Counted from the stretch's first letter, positions 41,379 through 51,950 are shown. The stretch: DNA of 64,000 nucleotides from Xanthoparmelia taractica (GCA_033085395.1 MU853189.1:1-64000); one strand, 5' to 3'. Notes: generated by a model from the sequence alone, not told the origin. A program made the numbers and translations.

Positions 41379-44300
41379 ATGCCTCGCAAGGCGTTTGTTG
41401 CTGACCTGCAGGAAGCCACCAAGCTCTTTGAGCGAGTTAATGTTTCAGGTCTTAAAGCAGGGGCTGAAGATGGCATGATCAATTTCCACTACCACTCAAG
41501 TGATGGAGACGCTACAGAAATCACAATCATGGTTCCTGGTAAGTGGTCCCCTTAGATTTATACACATGGTGGTACCAGCAGCCAGCATTTGTATTCAAGG
41601 ATTAAAAATAGATGATTCGACAGAATTCACTGATTTTGGTCGCAGATCTTGGAGAGTACCCTGAATCACATATGTACATGATTTACACCGACTCCGAACA
41701 TGTGCCTCCGTCAATCCACTCAGCTTTGGACGACATGAGCAACTGCCCTGGTATGAAGGTCTCAGAAATGATGGCCAAGGTTGTCAAGACACTTGACAAG
41801 GCAACCGCGGGCTCCAGACACAATCCAGTGGACATTGACGGTGGTGATCCTATGCAGATCGACTCCGACCTCGAGCCTGAAGAATCTGACGGCCCAGATG
41901 ATTATGACAGTGACGCCGGGGCCTGGTCCCCAAAATCGCCCAAGCATCAATCCTCGAACAGTGCTGCGCAGGTGCGTATGAGAGATAATGCTGAGGTTCT
42001 GGCTTCGAATGCCAGAATCCGCAACGATCTTCGTGTTGCGAAAGAAGCTGGCTTTCGAGTTTGCTACCTCGGTAACTTGCTCAATCATGGTCTGGACGGA
42101 TTTGTGACGGTTTCATGCCGCGTTGCCAAGCTTGGCATCTCGGACGAAGCCTTACAAGCATGGCATCTGAAACCAAACCAGTACTTCATACTGCTCATTC
42201 GGTACACCGCCGGCTACAGAGATCTAGACCGCCTCATTGGCCAGAGTATGTCTCATGGAAGTAATGGAGTACAGATGCGTGTGGGCCTGAGCTCCAGATA
42301 TAAGATTGCGATTGACGAGGCCATCGCTGCCTTCACAGTTCTGGAAGACAAAAGCAAGTCTCGAAAGCTAATATCTACCCAAGCTTCCAGTGCGTCTAAG
42401 AAAGATGGCTTGGGTCGTCTCTTCATTGGCAAACCCCTTGACGACCTCTTGAACGACCGACTCCTACCCCTCCTCAGGTACCGCAATGCAATGGGCTTTG
42501 GCTGGGGCGGCGCCGAAGACTTCTTCAACGATCATCAAGGCCGAAATCTCGACAGCCAAGATGCCATAGACCCCAAATACTGGGCCGAGGATCATTCCAA
42601 TCCTATAGAAACACTACCAAAGCTTGTAACACAGGATCACTTGACCGGCAACCCCAAGGAGCGCTCATTCCCTCTGACGGCCATGCAATTCGCATTGCGT
42701 CACCTTGTCCGATGCACAGAATTTTGCTTGGTCTGCAACTGCAAAGTTGAGGCTGATTTCGAAGCTCTGAAACCTTATGTCTGCTCGAAACCGTTGTGCT
42801 TGTATCAGTATATGAGCCTTGGTTTCGGACCAAGCATTGAACATGAAATCATCACGCAGCCTCATGTGGTCGACCTATTAATCAGCTTTTGCTATAATAG
42901 TGCCACTTACCGCAAGCTTCGATATCTTCCAACTGGTATGGCTCTTATGGTTCCAGCACCCACGCTGATAACGGAGCGCCAAATCTCTGACCTTGAATAT
43001 GGAATGCGACATATTCCGAACAATACAGTGGACGGTGTCAGTCCTCATCAAGCTTCTCAAAAAACAAAAGTCGCGCGGAAAATCACAACCCATAGAGCAA
43101 AGTTCGACCGCCAGAAAATGGAGCTTCTGTTTTCCCCAGGCGCCGCGCAAGTGGTGTACCCTGGCAACTGGGTGTCTTTTGTTCTTCCTACGCTTCCCGA
43201 GGAACGTTATCATTGCAGGGTGAACGAGGTGTTACATCCGACGGTCAGACTAGCTGCACCAGTGATTAAACATTCAAAAAAGGCCGGAAAGGCTGACCAG
43301 CCGACTACTACTGCAGTCTCCCAACAACATCTTTCGGCCAACAATAGAGTCAATGTACCAAGCACCTTGACCCCAGCCTCAACCCCACCCCCAACGATCA
43401 CAGCAGAAAGCTCAATAAATCACCTACCAGAGGTCCAGTTTATTGTCTATGATCAGAATTTCGACGATCTCGATGACCATGAAAAGCAGCAGTCAATCTG
43501 TCTGCTCTTAGATACCCTGCCTAGTGTGCAGCAAATGGGCGATTATCTTCGGAGCAAGGGCGGCCAGGACACATCCTTACGTCAATGGGCTGAGCGAATT
43601 TCACCAGCGGCATTGGGTGTTCTTCGTTGGATTATTGCCTCGAATCGCTCCTGCATCATTCAAGTCGACAGCCTCGAGGGAAGCGACCGGGGTTCTGAGG
43701 AGAGAGTTTCGGGAATGCCTGGCTGGATGCAGTTCCGCTTCGCTCAGGGTGCGCCAGACAAAGAACAGAGATTCGTGACGTCTATACGTGATACAACGCC
43801 GAATGCGAAACACCCCACAATCTTTGCGTGGCACGGTAGTCCCTTGCACAATTGGCACGGCATTGTCAGAGAGGGTCTACACTTCGAGAAAGCTGACCAT
43901 GGCAGAGCCTTTGGCGATGGTGTCTACCATTCATTGCAAGCCCTTACTAGTGTCGGGTACAGCGGTATGGGATATGCGTTTCGCGGCTACGGCGCTGGAG
44001 AAGATTATATCCCAAGTCCAGGAGGATGGCCTCACAGTCAGCTGAAGATATCGCAGGCAATTGCTCTGAATGAGATCGTGAATGCCCCATCGCAATTTGT
44101 TAGCAAGAACCCACACCTGGTTGTGGCTCAGCTTGATTGGATTCAATCGCGCTACTTGTTCGTCAGGTGCAACACTCAGGGAATGCATCTTCAAGATAGT
44201 CCACCGAGCCACGTGTATGAACAGGATCCGTCGTATACACCTGTTGGAGAGAAGAACTCACTGATTGTCATACCGGTCACTGCGGTCAGCAAGTCTCGGA

Positions 44301-45235
44301 GACCCTTGCCACATGTTGCCACCATCAAGACTGGAAACAAGAAATTCAAAGTTGCGAACGCACAAGACCTGGAAGAAATTGCCATGGTAAGCGACGAAAC
44401 CGATTATGAAGATCTCGAGATACTTTTTTCGGACGCAGAAGAGAAGCAAGAACCTCCGCCTTCACAGTCGAGCAAAGGAAAGGACAAAGCTCTACCGAAG
44501 CTACCAACCGACGCTCAGCTTTATGCTTCGCAGACAGACTTTGTGCCAGGCAGTCTCAATCATAGTTCGCTTCCCCTACTGGAGCCGCCTTCCTACGCGA
44601 CCTCAATGGCCACCAAAGCGTTGCAACGGGAACTGGCCGCCACGCTGAAAGTTCAAGACACACATCCAGCTCACGAACTGGGATGGTACATCGACCGGGA
44701 ACTCATCAACAACGTCTACCAATGGATCGTAGAATTGCACTCCTTTGAATCTCATCTTCCACTAGCTGAAGACATGAAGTCTAAAGGCATCAAGAGTGTG
44801 GTCATGGAGATTCGGTTCGGCAAGAATTATCCTATGAGCCCGCCCTTTGTTCGCGTCATCCGTCCTCGTTTCTTGAGCTTTATGGCGGGTGGGGGCGGCC
44901 ACGTTACGGCTGGTGGAGCATTATGCATGGAGCTCCTGACCAATTCTGGTTGGAGTGCGGTTTCGAACATTGAGTCTGTGCTCTTGCAGGTCCGACTTGC
45001 AATGTCGTCTACAGATCCAAAACCAGCACGTCTAGAGCCAGGAATGGTTAGAGACTATCAGGTGGGCGAAGCTGTGGAGGCCTTCGTTAGGGCTTGTCAT
45101 ACACATGGCGTGAGTACATGTCCGAAGCACAAACGAGAACTCAACCTAACTTCTACGAAGTGGCAGATACCCGAAGACTTCAAAGCGTCGCATGGGGGGA
45201 TCATGGGTGGAATGCCCGTTTTCGTGCAGAGGTGA
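41379..45235 (+). CDS. RWD-PARP-UBE2Q-type fusion: ADP-ribosyltransferase plus ubiquitin-conjugating domain
   Basis: Exon 1 is 41379-41538 and exon 2 is 41646-45235, with a 107-nt intron (GTAAGT...CGCAG), giving 1,249 residues. Residues 1 to about 120 resemble the RWD-like N-terminus of UBE2Q enzymes (GEYPESHMYMIYTDSEHVPP). Cys414-x2-Cys417, Cys433-x4-Cys438 and YMSLGFGPSIEHEI resemble the PARP6/8 Cys-rich segment. The PARP catalytic domain covers about 745-890, with nicotinamide-binding His783 (FAWHGS) and Tyr814 (GDGVYHS). The classical Glu position falls near NPHLVVAQLDW, where no Glu is present, so at most mono-ADP-ribosylation is expected. The C-terminal UBC fold (about 1010-1215) has the E2 active-site Cys1147 in GGALCMELLTNSGW, close to UBE2Q. 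It would combine ubiquitin transfer and ADP-ribosylation in one chain; activity is inferred. Confidence 0.88.
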
Positions 45236-45969
45236 TGATTAGAACCCGAGGGTATGCTGCGACACTGCTCGGTGATCGAGATATTCGGGGCGAGAAACTT
45301 ACGGTGTAATGACTGGCGTTGCGTTGAGCAGCTATGAGGTGGTACAATACATTTTACGAGGCCATACGATCAAAAGAAAGCGAGAAAGGGGGGCACCAAT
45401 TGCCTGGGAGGGCATCGCGCGATCATGATTGTCTTGGTACCAGCGGTACCTTCTGCATAGGTAGTGCTTCGTCTTATCAATGCAAACCATTTCCAAAAGC
45501 GTCTTGTGCCAAATGCAACCACAATGAGCAACAATGCCCATTATGCCAAACCGTTCACTGACGCCAAAGTCTGGGTGCAAAGCGAAAATCTAATATTTTT
45601 CTTTGATTGAAACTGCTTCAGGGCGAAATATTCGCCGTATCTCTGGCCCACCAAGATGTCCATTCCGTAGGTAACAGACCCAACCGCAATTGCTCAATCA
45701 AAGTCTTCGGGATGCTATGATGGTCGATCTGCCAGGGAACAGATCGGCTGAAGGTTTGAAACAGTATCAAGGTACGAATCGCGGCGAGGCGCAGTGGGGA
45801 TACCAGACTGCGCCTCAACCCATCCTCAAAGGTAGGTCTCCCAAGCTGTTCTACAGCATTACAGCTATTCATCTCTTACGTTTTTCTCTCGGTTCTTAAA
45901 CCCTTCTATTCTACTCTCTGTTGGGGAAGTCTCAAGCTGCCCGCCACTTTTCGCCATCTCCGCTCCACC
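45236..45969. other. Intergenic, about 730 bp, nothing recognised
   Basis: This is the 3' flank of the fusion gene and promoter of the AAA ATPase. Short frames carry no recognisable family. Confidence 0.45.
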
Positions 45970-47427
45970 ATGCATACCAGGCCAAGCACTCTGCCCTTGC
46001 GGCCTTCGACCACAACAACTGCCGTGACTCCTACCTCGACCCATGACGCAGTTTACAAAGAGTACTACGAGAACTCCACCGCCCCCCGCATCAATAGCGA
46101 TGTAGTCCTTGTCGACGCAATCCGCAAGCAGTACCCCTCCCTGCACCTCACCATTGTGTCTTCGTACCAATGCAACTTTCTCGCCTATGCATCTACCGGG
46201 CATGCTAGCGCAACCCCCATCGATGCAGATAACTCCTCGAGTGAGAATCTGAAACACAGAAGATACATGGCACCGGCCAGGAGAACTGGCGGTTGCGGGG
46301 TATTGTATGACTCGGTGCAGTTTGGGAAATGGATGTACAAGTGGGAGGGGAAAGATTTCATTCTCTTCAATATCGTTGGCTCCGACGGTCTCTACAAGGA
46401 CCCGATGAGCTATCTCCTCGGCTCAACGCCCGTGGAAAACGACGAGCTCATGCTTGCGGCATGCGCATGGCAGCATTCGATTCACGATACCGTTCTTGTT
46501 TTCGACGGCGGCTACTGGGAGAACAGCTCCGAGCTTTGGCAAAGCATCCAGAAAGCGAGCTGGGGCGACGTCATACTAGATTCGGGAATGAAATCGAGCA
46601 TCATCGGCGAAGTGACCAAGTTCTTCAACTCCAAAGACCGGTATAAGAAGCTCCGTGTGCCCTGGAAGAGAGGCATCATCTTCCACGGCCCGCCGGGGAA
46701 CGGCAAGACGATATCGATCAAGGCGATGATGCATTCCCTCTATGATAGGGACGACCCTGTCCCTACGCTGTATGTGAGGAGTCTGTCGAGTTACGGGGGC
46801 CCGGAGTATGCGATTAGAACGATCTTCAGCAAGGCGAGACAGATGGCGCCGTGCTTCCTCGTATTTGAAGACCTGGACAGCATCGTCTCCGATGCCGTCC
46901 GCTCCTACTTTTTGAACGAAGTCGACGGCCTGCAGAATAACGATGGCATCATGATGGTCGGCAGCACCAACCATCTGGAGAGGTTGGACCCGGGCATCAG
47001 CAAGAGGCCGAGCAGATTCGACAGGAAATACCTGTTCCCGGACCCCAATATGGAAGAACGGGTGGAGTACTGTGAGTTTTGGAGGAGAAAGCTGGACGGC
47101 AATGAGGATGTGGAGTTCCCGCAGATGCTGACGCGGGCGATTGCGGGCATCACGAAGGGCTTCAGTTTTGCCTATATCCAGGAGGCGTTTGTCGCGGCGC
47201 TGTTGGCTATTGCTAATGGGGACACTAGTGGTGGCGAGGAGATAGTGGAAGAGAAATTTTTATTGTGGGAGTATGAATGTAGGCGCTATGATGTTAAGAA
47301 GTGTGAGTCTGGCATGGTGGCGGGGAGTAAGGAGGAGCACGAGGAGGAGTTGGAGAAGTTTGTGCTTTGGAGGGTGATTAAGAAAGTGGTCAAGACGCTG
47401 AGGGAGGAATTGGAAGCGGAGAAGTAG
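45970..47427 (+). CDS. Fungal single-domain AAA ATPase
   Basis: A single exon of 485 residues. An N-terminal region of about 200 residues (including RRTGGCGVLYDSVQFGKWMY and FDGGYWENSSELWQSIQKAS) precedes one AAA module. Walker A is GPPGNGKT (240-247), Walker B is FLVFEDLD (296-303), sensor 1 is in MMVGSTNHLERLDPG, and the arginine-finger region is RPSRFDRKYLFPDP. The C-terminal lid is helical and rich in Glu/Lys. N-terminal linker residues WGDVILDSGMKSSIIGEVTK are typical of a large Pezizomycotina family of uncharacterised AAA proteins. There is no transmembrane or Bcs1 segment, so a cytosolic or nuclear unfoldase-type role is likely. Substrate unknown. The coding strand goes from C-rich to G-rich along the gene. 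Confidence 0.85.
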   Translation: MHTRPSTLPLRPSTTTTAVTPTSTHDAVYKEYYENSTAPRINSDVVLVDAIRKQYPSLHLTIVSSYQCNFLAYASTGHASATPIDADNSSSENLKHRRYMAPARRTGGCGVLYDSVQFGKWMYKWEGKDFILFNIVGSDGLYKDPMSYLLGSTPVENDELMLAACAWQHSIHDTVLVFDGGYWENSSELWQSIQKASWGDVILDSGMKSSIIGEVTKFFNSKDRYKKLRVPWKRGIIFHGPPGNGKTISIKAMMHSLYDRDDPVPTLYVRSLSSYGGPEYAIRTIFSKARQMAPCFLVFEDLDSIVSDAVRSYFLNEVDGLQNNDGIMMVGSTNHLERLDPGISKRPSRFDRKYLFPDPNMEERVEYCEFWRRKLDGNEDVEFPQMLTRAIAGITKGFSFAYIQEAFVAALLAIANGDTSGGEEIVEEKFLLWEYECRRYDVKKCESGMVAGSKEEHEEELEKFVLWRVIKKVVKTLREELEAEK

Positions 47428-47772
47428 GGCTATGATTGCAAGAATTCTGGTACGTAGTGTATACACACATAGCATTAGGAGTTTTCTCGATTTAAGATCT
47501 TATGCTCTTGCTTCTCTCATGATCGTTGGTTGCCTGGTAGAGATAAGGTCGGTGACTATGGTTGATAATCCTATAGCCATTCCTTAATACAAACAGATCG
47601 GAGCTACCCTTTGACTTCTTGATGCCCCAATGCTGCGAAGATGAACCTCGAGGCTTCCACAAAGCCAGAAGATACAAGCCAGCAGAACAGCGAAGCCGAG
47701 AGTCTTCGCGCCCTTGTGAGAAGACTCGCTGCATCAAGCTAGGCTATCCTTCCCCGAGCCCCGCGCCCGCCC
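47428..47772. other. Intergenic up to the assembly gap
   Basis: This is the 3' flank of the AAA gene up to the poly-G run. No feature is recognised; the real distance to the next gene is unknown because of the gap. Confidence 0.45.
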
Positions 47773-47797
47773 GGGGGGGGGGGGGGGGGGGGGGGGG

Positions 47798-47841
<44 letters not shown>

Positions 47842-47864
47842 NNNNNNNNNNTGCCCCCCCCCCC

Positions 47865-47898
<34 letters not shown>
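47773..47898. other. Scaffold gap flanked by poly-G and poly-C
   Basis: About 69 bases of nearly pure G (one C at 47798) run into ten Ns (47842-47851). These are followed by TG and about 45 bases of nearly pure C. The symmetry (G tail, gap, C tail) is what two contigs carrying the same poly-G artefact at their ends would give after scaffolding. Open reading frames crossing it are meaningless. Confidence 0.9.
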
Positions 47899-47900
<2 letters not shown>

Positions 47901-47914
47901 CCATCCCCCCATTT

Positions 47915-48601
47915 CTAAGCAGCAGCATCACCATTAGCCTCGACCTGTCTCCTCGCCTCATACTCATAAAGGAAATCCTTCCCCCGCCCCTCATCCCTCT
48001 CGTCCTCCGGCGCCAGATAAAGCGGTCGCTCCGCGGCCCGGGTCCAAAACTCCAGAGACCTGGCACTGATGCCCGCCCTACCGTTGTCGTAGACGGAGAT
48101 GAGCGCGCGAAAGAAATGCTGCGCGGGCTCTTCGAGACCGAGCACGCGCAGCGAGCGGATGATGCGCGTGATGCGTAGGTGGTTGTGGTCGAAGCGGCGG
48201 ACCCAGTTTCTGGACGCTCGGTCGAAGTTGGAGGACCGGGTGATGGCGGTGAGATGATGGTGGTAGGGGTTTCCGGCCCCCTGCTGCTCCGGCGGCGACC
48301 AGGAGGGTTCGAAGCCGTAGAATCGTAGCATGCGGGTTAGGGATTTGGTGAGCTGGTCGCGGAGTTCGGGGCGGGAGCGGAAGGCGGTGAAGGTGGGGTG
48401 GTCGATGGTTGGGGCGGAGGGGTGCACGGCGGAGGGCTCGGGGAGGGGGAAGAGCTGTTGGATGTAGTCGTGGCAGTATTCGAGGGAGGTGTCGGGGAGG
48501 GCGAGGATGGAACTGAGAGTGCGTCCGGAGGGGTCCGGCGCTTGGGTTTTGGGGTCGTAGAAGCGAACGATGGTGGGTGTGGTACTGGAATTGGTGGACA
48601 T
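47915..48601 (-). CDS. Opioid growth factor receptor (OGFr) domain protein
   Basis: A single exon of 228 residues from the ATG at 48601 (MSTNSSTTPTIVRFYDP). An upstream in-frame ATG at 48802 would add 67 residues of low-complexity leader. The conserved OGFr region is evident: IVRFYDPKTQAPDPSGRTLS, LEYCHDYIQQLFPLPEPSA, FRSRPELRDQLTKSLTRMLR and NHLRITRIIRSLRVLGLEEP, then AQHFFRALISVYDNG. Members occur in animals, bacteria and many ascomycetes; fungal function is unknown, and the animal name does not imply opioid binding here. The stop codon is only 16 bases from the poly-C run, so the coding region is intact but its 3' flank is lost. The coding strand is C-rich at its 5' end and G-rich at its 3' end. 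Confidence 0.88.
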   Translation of the reverse strand: MSTNSSTTPTIVRFYDPKTQAPDPSGRTLSSILALPDTSLEYCHDYIQQLFPLPEPSAVHPSAPTIDHPTFTAFRSRPELRDQLTKSLTRMLRFYGFEPSWSPPEQQGAGNPYHHHLTAITRSSNFDRASRNWVRRFDHNHLRITRIIRSLRVLGLEEPAQHFFRALISVYDNGRAGISARSLEFWTRAAERPLYLAPEDERDEGRGKDFLYEYEARRQVEANGDAAA

Positions 48602-49187
48602 GGTGACGTGGGAGGAGGTTGATGTGGGATGGGTTTGGATGTGGTGGAGGGTTGTAGGGTGTTGAGGTTGAGGGATTTTGGGATATGAAGGTAGATGAGC
48701 AGAAAACTGTTCGATTCTTGAGTAATGAAGAAAGGAAAGATTTCTTGAGCAGAGATGGGAGAGCGAAGGACTGCGTTGACGGAACGAAAGGAGTCTCTGC
48801 ATGGGAAACTATGGAAATCTGACTTGACACTTTCAGTAAAGTAAGGTAATTAACTGATATTACGGAGCGTCATCCTTTCGCAAAATAAAGAAATAGTTTC
48901 GTGTGTCTATAGAAATTTTCCGTCTGAATGGCATAATACGCAAAGTGTTTCCCAATGCCATATCACGTGACTATCCCAGCCTTATCGATCGGCAAACGCA
49001 CCTTCGACATCGGCACCACCATTATTCTTGGAGCAACTGCATCTATCCGTACACAAAGGGCCATCGGGCACTTAGGGTGAAGAACCGACAGTGCAGATCA
49101 GACACCTTCGGATCATGCCGCCAGCTCCTTCTGGCAGCCTTCCCTATATGGCATGATAATGCATGAAACATATGGGCTTATGACAGG
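48602..49187. other. Intergenic, nothing recognised
   Basis: This is the upstream region of the OGFr-domain gene and the left flank of a broken permease. No additional coding remnant was identified. Confidence 0.4.
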
Positions 49188-49790
49188 AACTGAGGCAAAA
49201 CTTTCGGACGTTCTCCTTGGTAGCCTTCCACAACATGCAATATGAGTACCTGGGAGACCCCACTGACGGCAAATACACCGAGACTTGTTGCGGGTGGTTC
49301 TCCTGGCACGAGGACGGTACCATCGGGTTTCCAAATTTGCACCCAAGAAGTCTCAGAGAATCTCGAGTTATATGTCTTGGTGGTTGTCAACGCTGGCTTG
49401 GCAGAGCTTTGTTGCCGTTGACTCTTTCATTGTTGGGGAAGTGATCCTTGGGATGACCGCAATCCAGTCATTCGTGTCGCAGAGATGGCAGGCTACCCTG
49501 GTGATTATTGGCACGCTTTTAGCTCTGGTGGCATTTGAATCCCTTGCTGAGAAGTGGCTGGCTGGTTCCAAAAGCTGGTTCTTTGCATTCGATCTTCTTG
49601 CTCTCCTTCCCGTTGTTGTCACGCTGTTGGGTATGACCCGCGGAAAGACGACGGCAAAGGCTTTGTTTGCCGATTTGCGGACAATGGGGCTGGTCAGAGT
49701 CCGATGGGCCTGACTATAACGACGGTTATAAGCCGACCGCGCAGAAATCCAACTGGGCTGTGGTTCTGTTTTCGGGGGTCATGAGCATAA
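49188..49790 (+). pseudogene. Broken GABA/choline-type amino acid permease
   Basis: The frame starts with ELRQNFRTFSLVAF, the segment before and into membrane helix 1 of GABA/choline permeases. About 90 bases of unrelated sequence follow, where helices 1-2 should be. Similarity returns in another frame with GRYHRVSKFAPKKSQ and SYMSWWLSTLAWQSFVAVDS, then helices around GEVILGMTAIQSF, QATLVIIGTLLALVAFESLA and FDLLALLPVVVTLLGM. After ALFAD there is a frameshift to CRFADNG. Similarity ends there, so roughly the second half of the transporter is missing. Intact family members have about 500 residues and 12 helices. It is a decayed gene with an internal deletion, frameshifts and loss of its 3' half. 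Confidence 0.75.
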
Positions 49791-50615
49791 AGTGTTTAGT
49801 GTGTTTTGTGCATACCAAGGGACGCTATGAGGGCTTGTGATGAGAATCGAGGGAAGGGTAAGAAGGAAGTATGGTGCAGAGTATCGCTGATTATTGCCAG
49901 AGGGGTTTACGATGAAGGAAAAAGTCGATACGAAGACCTAGAGACCTACTAATATCTTCCTTCCTGGGCTTTACCGTGGAAAAGTAACACATTCCTGCTA
50001 ACGGTCAAGATCATTCATTAACATTATCATTAACCGAGCGATTGAAACCCCATCCATAACCGTCTAGCTCAACAGCATGTTTGGCGTTCGGCCGGAGGCC
50101 TTCTAGACTCATGACTAACAGAAGGCCATCCATCTACGCTCTCATCATCAGCATTGCTCGTCACTCTGCCCGACAGAGCAATTGAGCGCACCTACGCACG
50201 AGTCTACGCCCTCGCAATACCCGCGTGCAGTAAGATTTTTGGGGGAAGCCAATAAGGACTAGCATCGAAGTTGTCAACATACGACTCCCTTCACCTCACA
50301 TCATCGTCAGCCACCCCAAGGTCATTCACTCGGCGCAACCGACACTCATCGCTACCGCTTGTGTTCTTCCTCTCACTTTGGACTTAGCGAATCTTCATAC
50401 AGGTCTATGTCCTCGCAACAGTCACATGCTTCTGCAGATGCATGCCGCCAGGTAGGTGATAGTATCTTCATTCAGTATCTTCATTCCAGAGGCATCAATA
50501 ACGTTCAGCTTCCAGTGAAGCAACCTGAAACCCTGACGCCTACCTCACTACCACCTCAATCAGATCCCCTAGTATCCGTTCTGCAAAGCGACCTCATTTT
50601 TCATTTTATCGTCCT
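49791..50615. other. Upstream region of the F-box gene, about 830 bp
   Basis: No gene is recognised. The stretch 50290-50615 is C/T-rich and probably contains the F-box promoter and leader. Confidence 0.4.
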
Positions 50616-51950
50616 ATGGCGGACTTCTCTCAACTACCGAACGAGACGGTCTCGCAGATTTGGGGCTACATCCTCGAACCTGAAGACGTTGAGAGCTTCG
50701 CCTTGGTATCGAAACACATCTACGCTACAGGCAGATCATGTGTAGAGGAGCACAACAAATTGAAAAGAGAGTACTCATTTTTCCGATTCGATAGTTGTAC
50801 CGCGCCTTCTGCTCAGGCTTACTGGCTCAAGGAAGTCCTTCTCCGGCCTCGGTTTGCTCTATATGTCACCCACATCTCTATCGGCCGCTATCTGTCTGAA
50901 TGGCAGGATTCAGGTGATGATTATGACGATGATAATGGCGATGAGGAATGGCCGGATGATGGTCATACCCCTTATCCGGGTAATGTTATGGCACTCTTCA
51001 TCGAAGCGATTGGGAAAACAAGTTTCGTGCCGCCAAACGAAGTTTCGCGTTGGACGACACGCATCAGGGTAGGCGATGAAGATCCGGTATTGGCACTTTT
51101 GTCCATGCTCCTTCCTAACCTAACCACGATTACACTGCTAGACGAAGGTTGCAATGGGGAATTATTTAAAGGGACAATCCAGCGCATTGCTGAGGCAGAG
51201 AAGATGATGTTCTTGACGCGCCTTGTCACGGTGAACATTGTGTTCACATCCAACGAAAACTATACGGACTTGGACTTGCTGAGGAAATTCGCTGCTCTAC
51301 CACACTTACAATCTATACACCTCAGTCAGATGGGCACCAATGAAGTCGAGGTTTTCATCGACTATACGCAGTATTTCAAGCCAGGTAATTACAACATCAC
51401 GGAATTGACGTTCACCAACAGTGGCGTTCGCCCGAAGTTCTTGTTCCAGTTTCTCGAAAGCATCAAGGGGTTGAAGAAATTTAGTTACGTGAACCCGGAT
51501 GAGATCTTCTGCCGATTCGAGCCATTCTGGATACGGGTTGCTCTGCTAGCCAACGCAAAGCACACTCTTGAGTCCCTGAAAATCTTGTCTCCTCTCACGC
51601 ACGAACACGAGCTCCTAGGGTCCTTGCGCGAATTCACAACACTGAAAGAGTTGGAAACGAACATCCGCCTCCTCGGCCATTGGGATGAATTTGACAAGCT
51701 GGCAGACCTGCTCCCGACTTCACTAGAAACAATCGACCTGGACACTCGGGACAACGAGACCTGTAATATCTTACCAAGACTCGTTGAGGAGATTGTGAAA
51801 GGGAAGTTGCAGCACGTACCCCGTCTCAAAACGCTGAAGCTTAGAACGGAGCCCGAGGTTGGAACGATGCAGGGGGGCAGAAGCTTGGTCGAACCTTTGA
51901 AAGAATTGTGTCGGAACGTCGGGATTGAGCTGACATTTGTTGCAACCTGA
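50616..51950 (+). CDS. F-box protein
   Basis: A single exon of 444 residues. The first 40 residues form the F-box (MADFSQLPNETVSQIWGYIL, then DVESFALVSKHIYATGR), the Skp1-binding motif of SCF ubiquitin ligases. An acidic insert (DSGDDYDDDNGDEEWPDDG) lies at about 105-125. The remainder has irregular Leu-rich segments (LPNLTTITLLDEG, LPHLQSIHLSQMG, YNITELTFTNSG, LKKFSYVNPDE, TSLETIDLDTRDN, PRLKTLKLR) suggesting an LRR-like substrate-binding solenoid. This type is greatly expanded in Pezizomycotina and individual targets are mostly unknown. No truncation is seen. Confidence 0.88.
   Translation: MADFSQLPNETVSQIWGYILEPEDVESFALVSKHIYATGRSCVEEHNKLKREYSFFRFDSCTAPSAQAYWLKEVLLRPRFALYVTHISIGRYLSEWQDSGDDYDDDNGDEEWPDDGHTPYPGNVMALFIEAIGKTSFVPPNEVSRWTTRIRVGDEDPVLALLSMLLPNLTTITLLDEGCNGELFKGTIQRIAEAEKMMFLTRLVTVNIVFTSNENYTDLDLLRKFAALPHLQSIHLSQMGTNEVEVFIDYTQYFKPGNYNITELTFTNSGVRPKFLFQFLESIKGLKKFSYVNPDEIFCRFEPFWIRVALLANAKHTLESLKILSPLTHEHELLGSLREFTTLKELETNIRLLGHWDEFDKLADLLPTSLETIDLDTRDNETCNILPRLVEEIVKGKLQHVPRLKTLKLRTEPEVGTMQGGRSLVEPLKELCRNVGIELTFVAT

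Noticed and set aside
47619..48066. Open frames of poly-Gly or poly-Pro crossing the gap
   Set aside because: They are translations of homopolymer artefacts and Ns.
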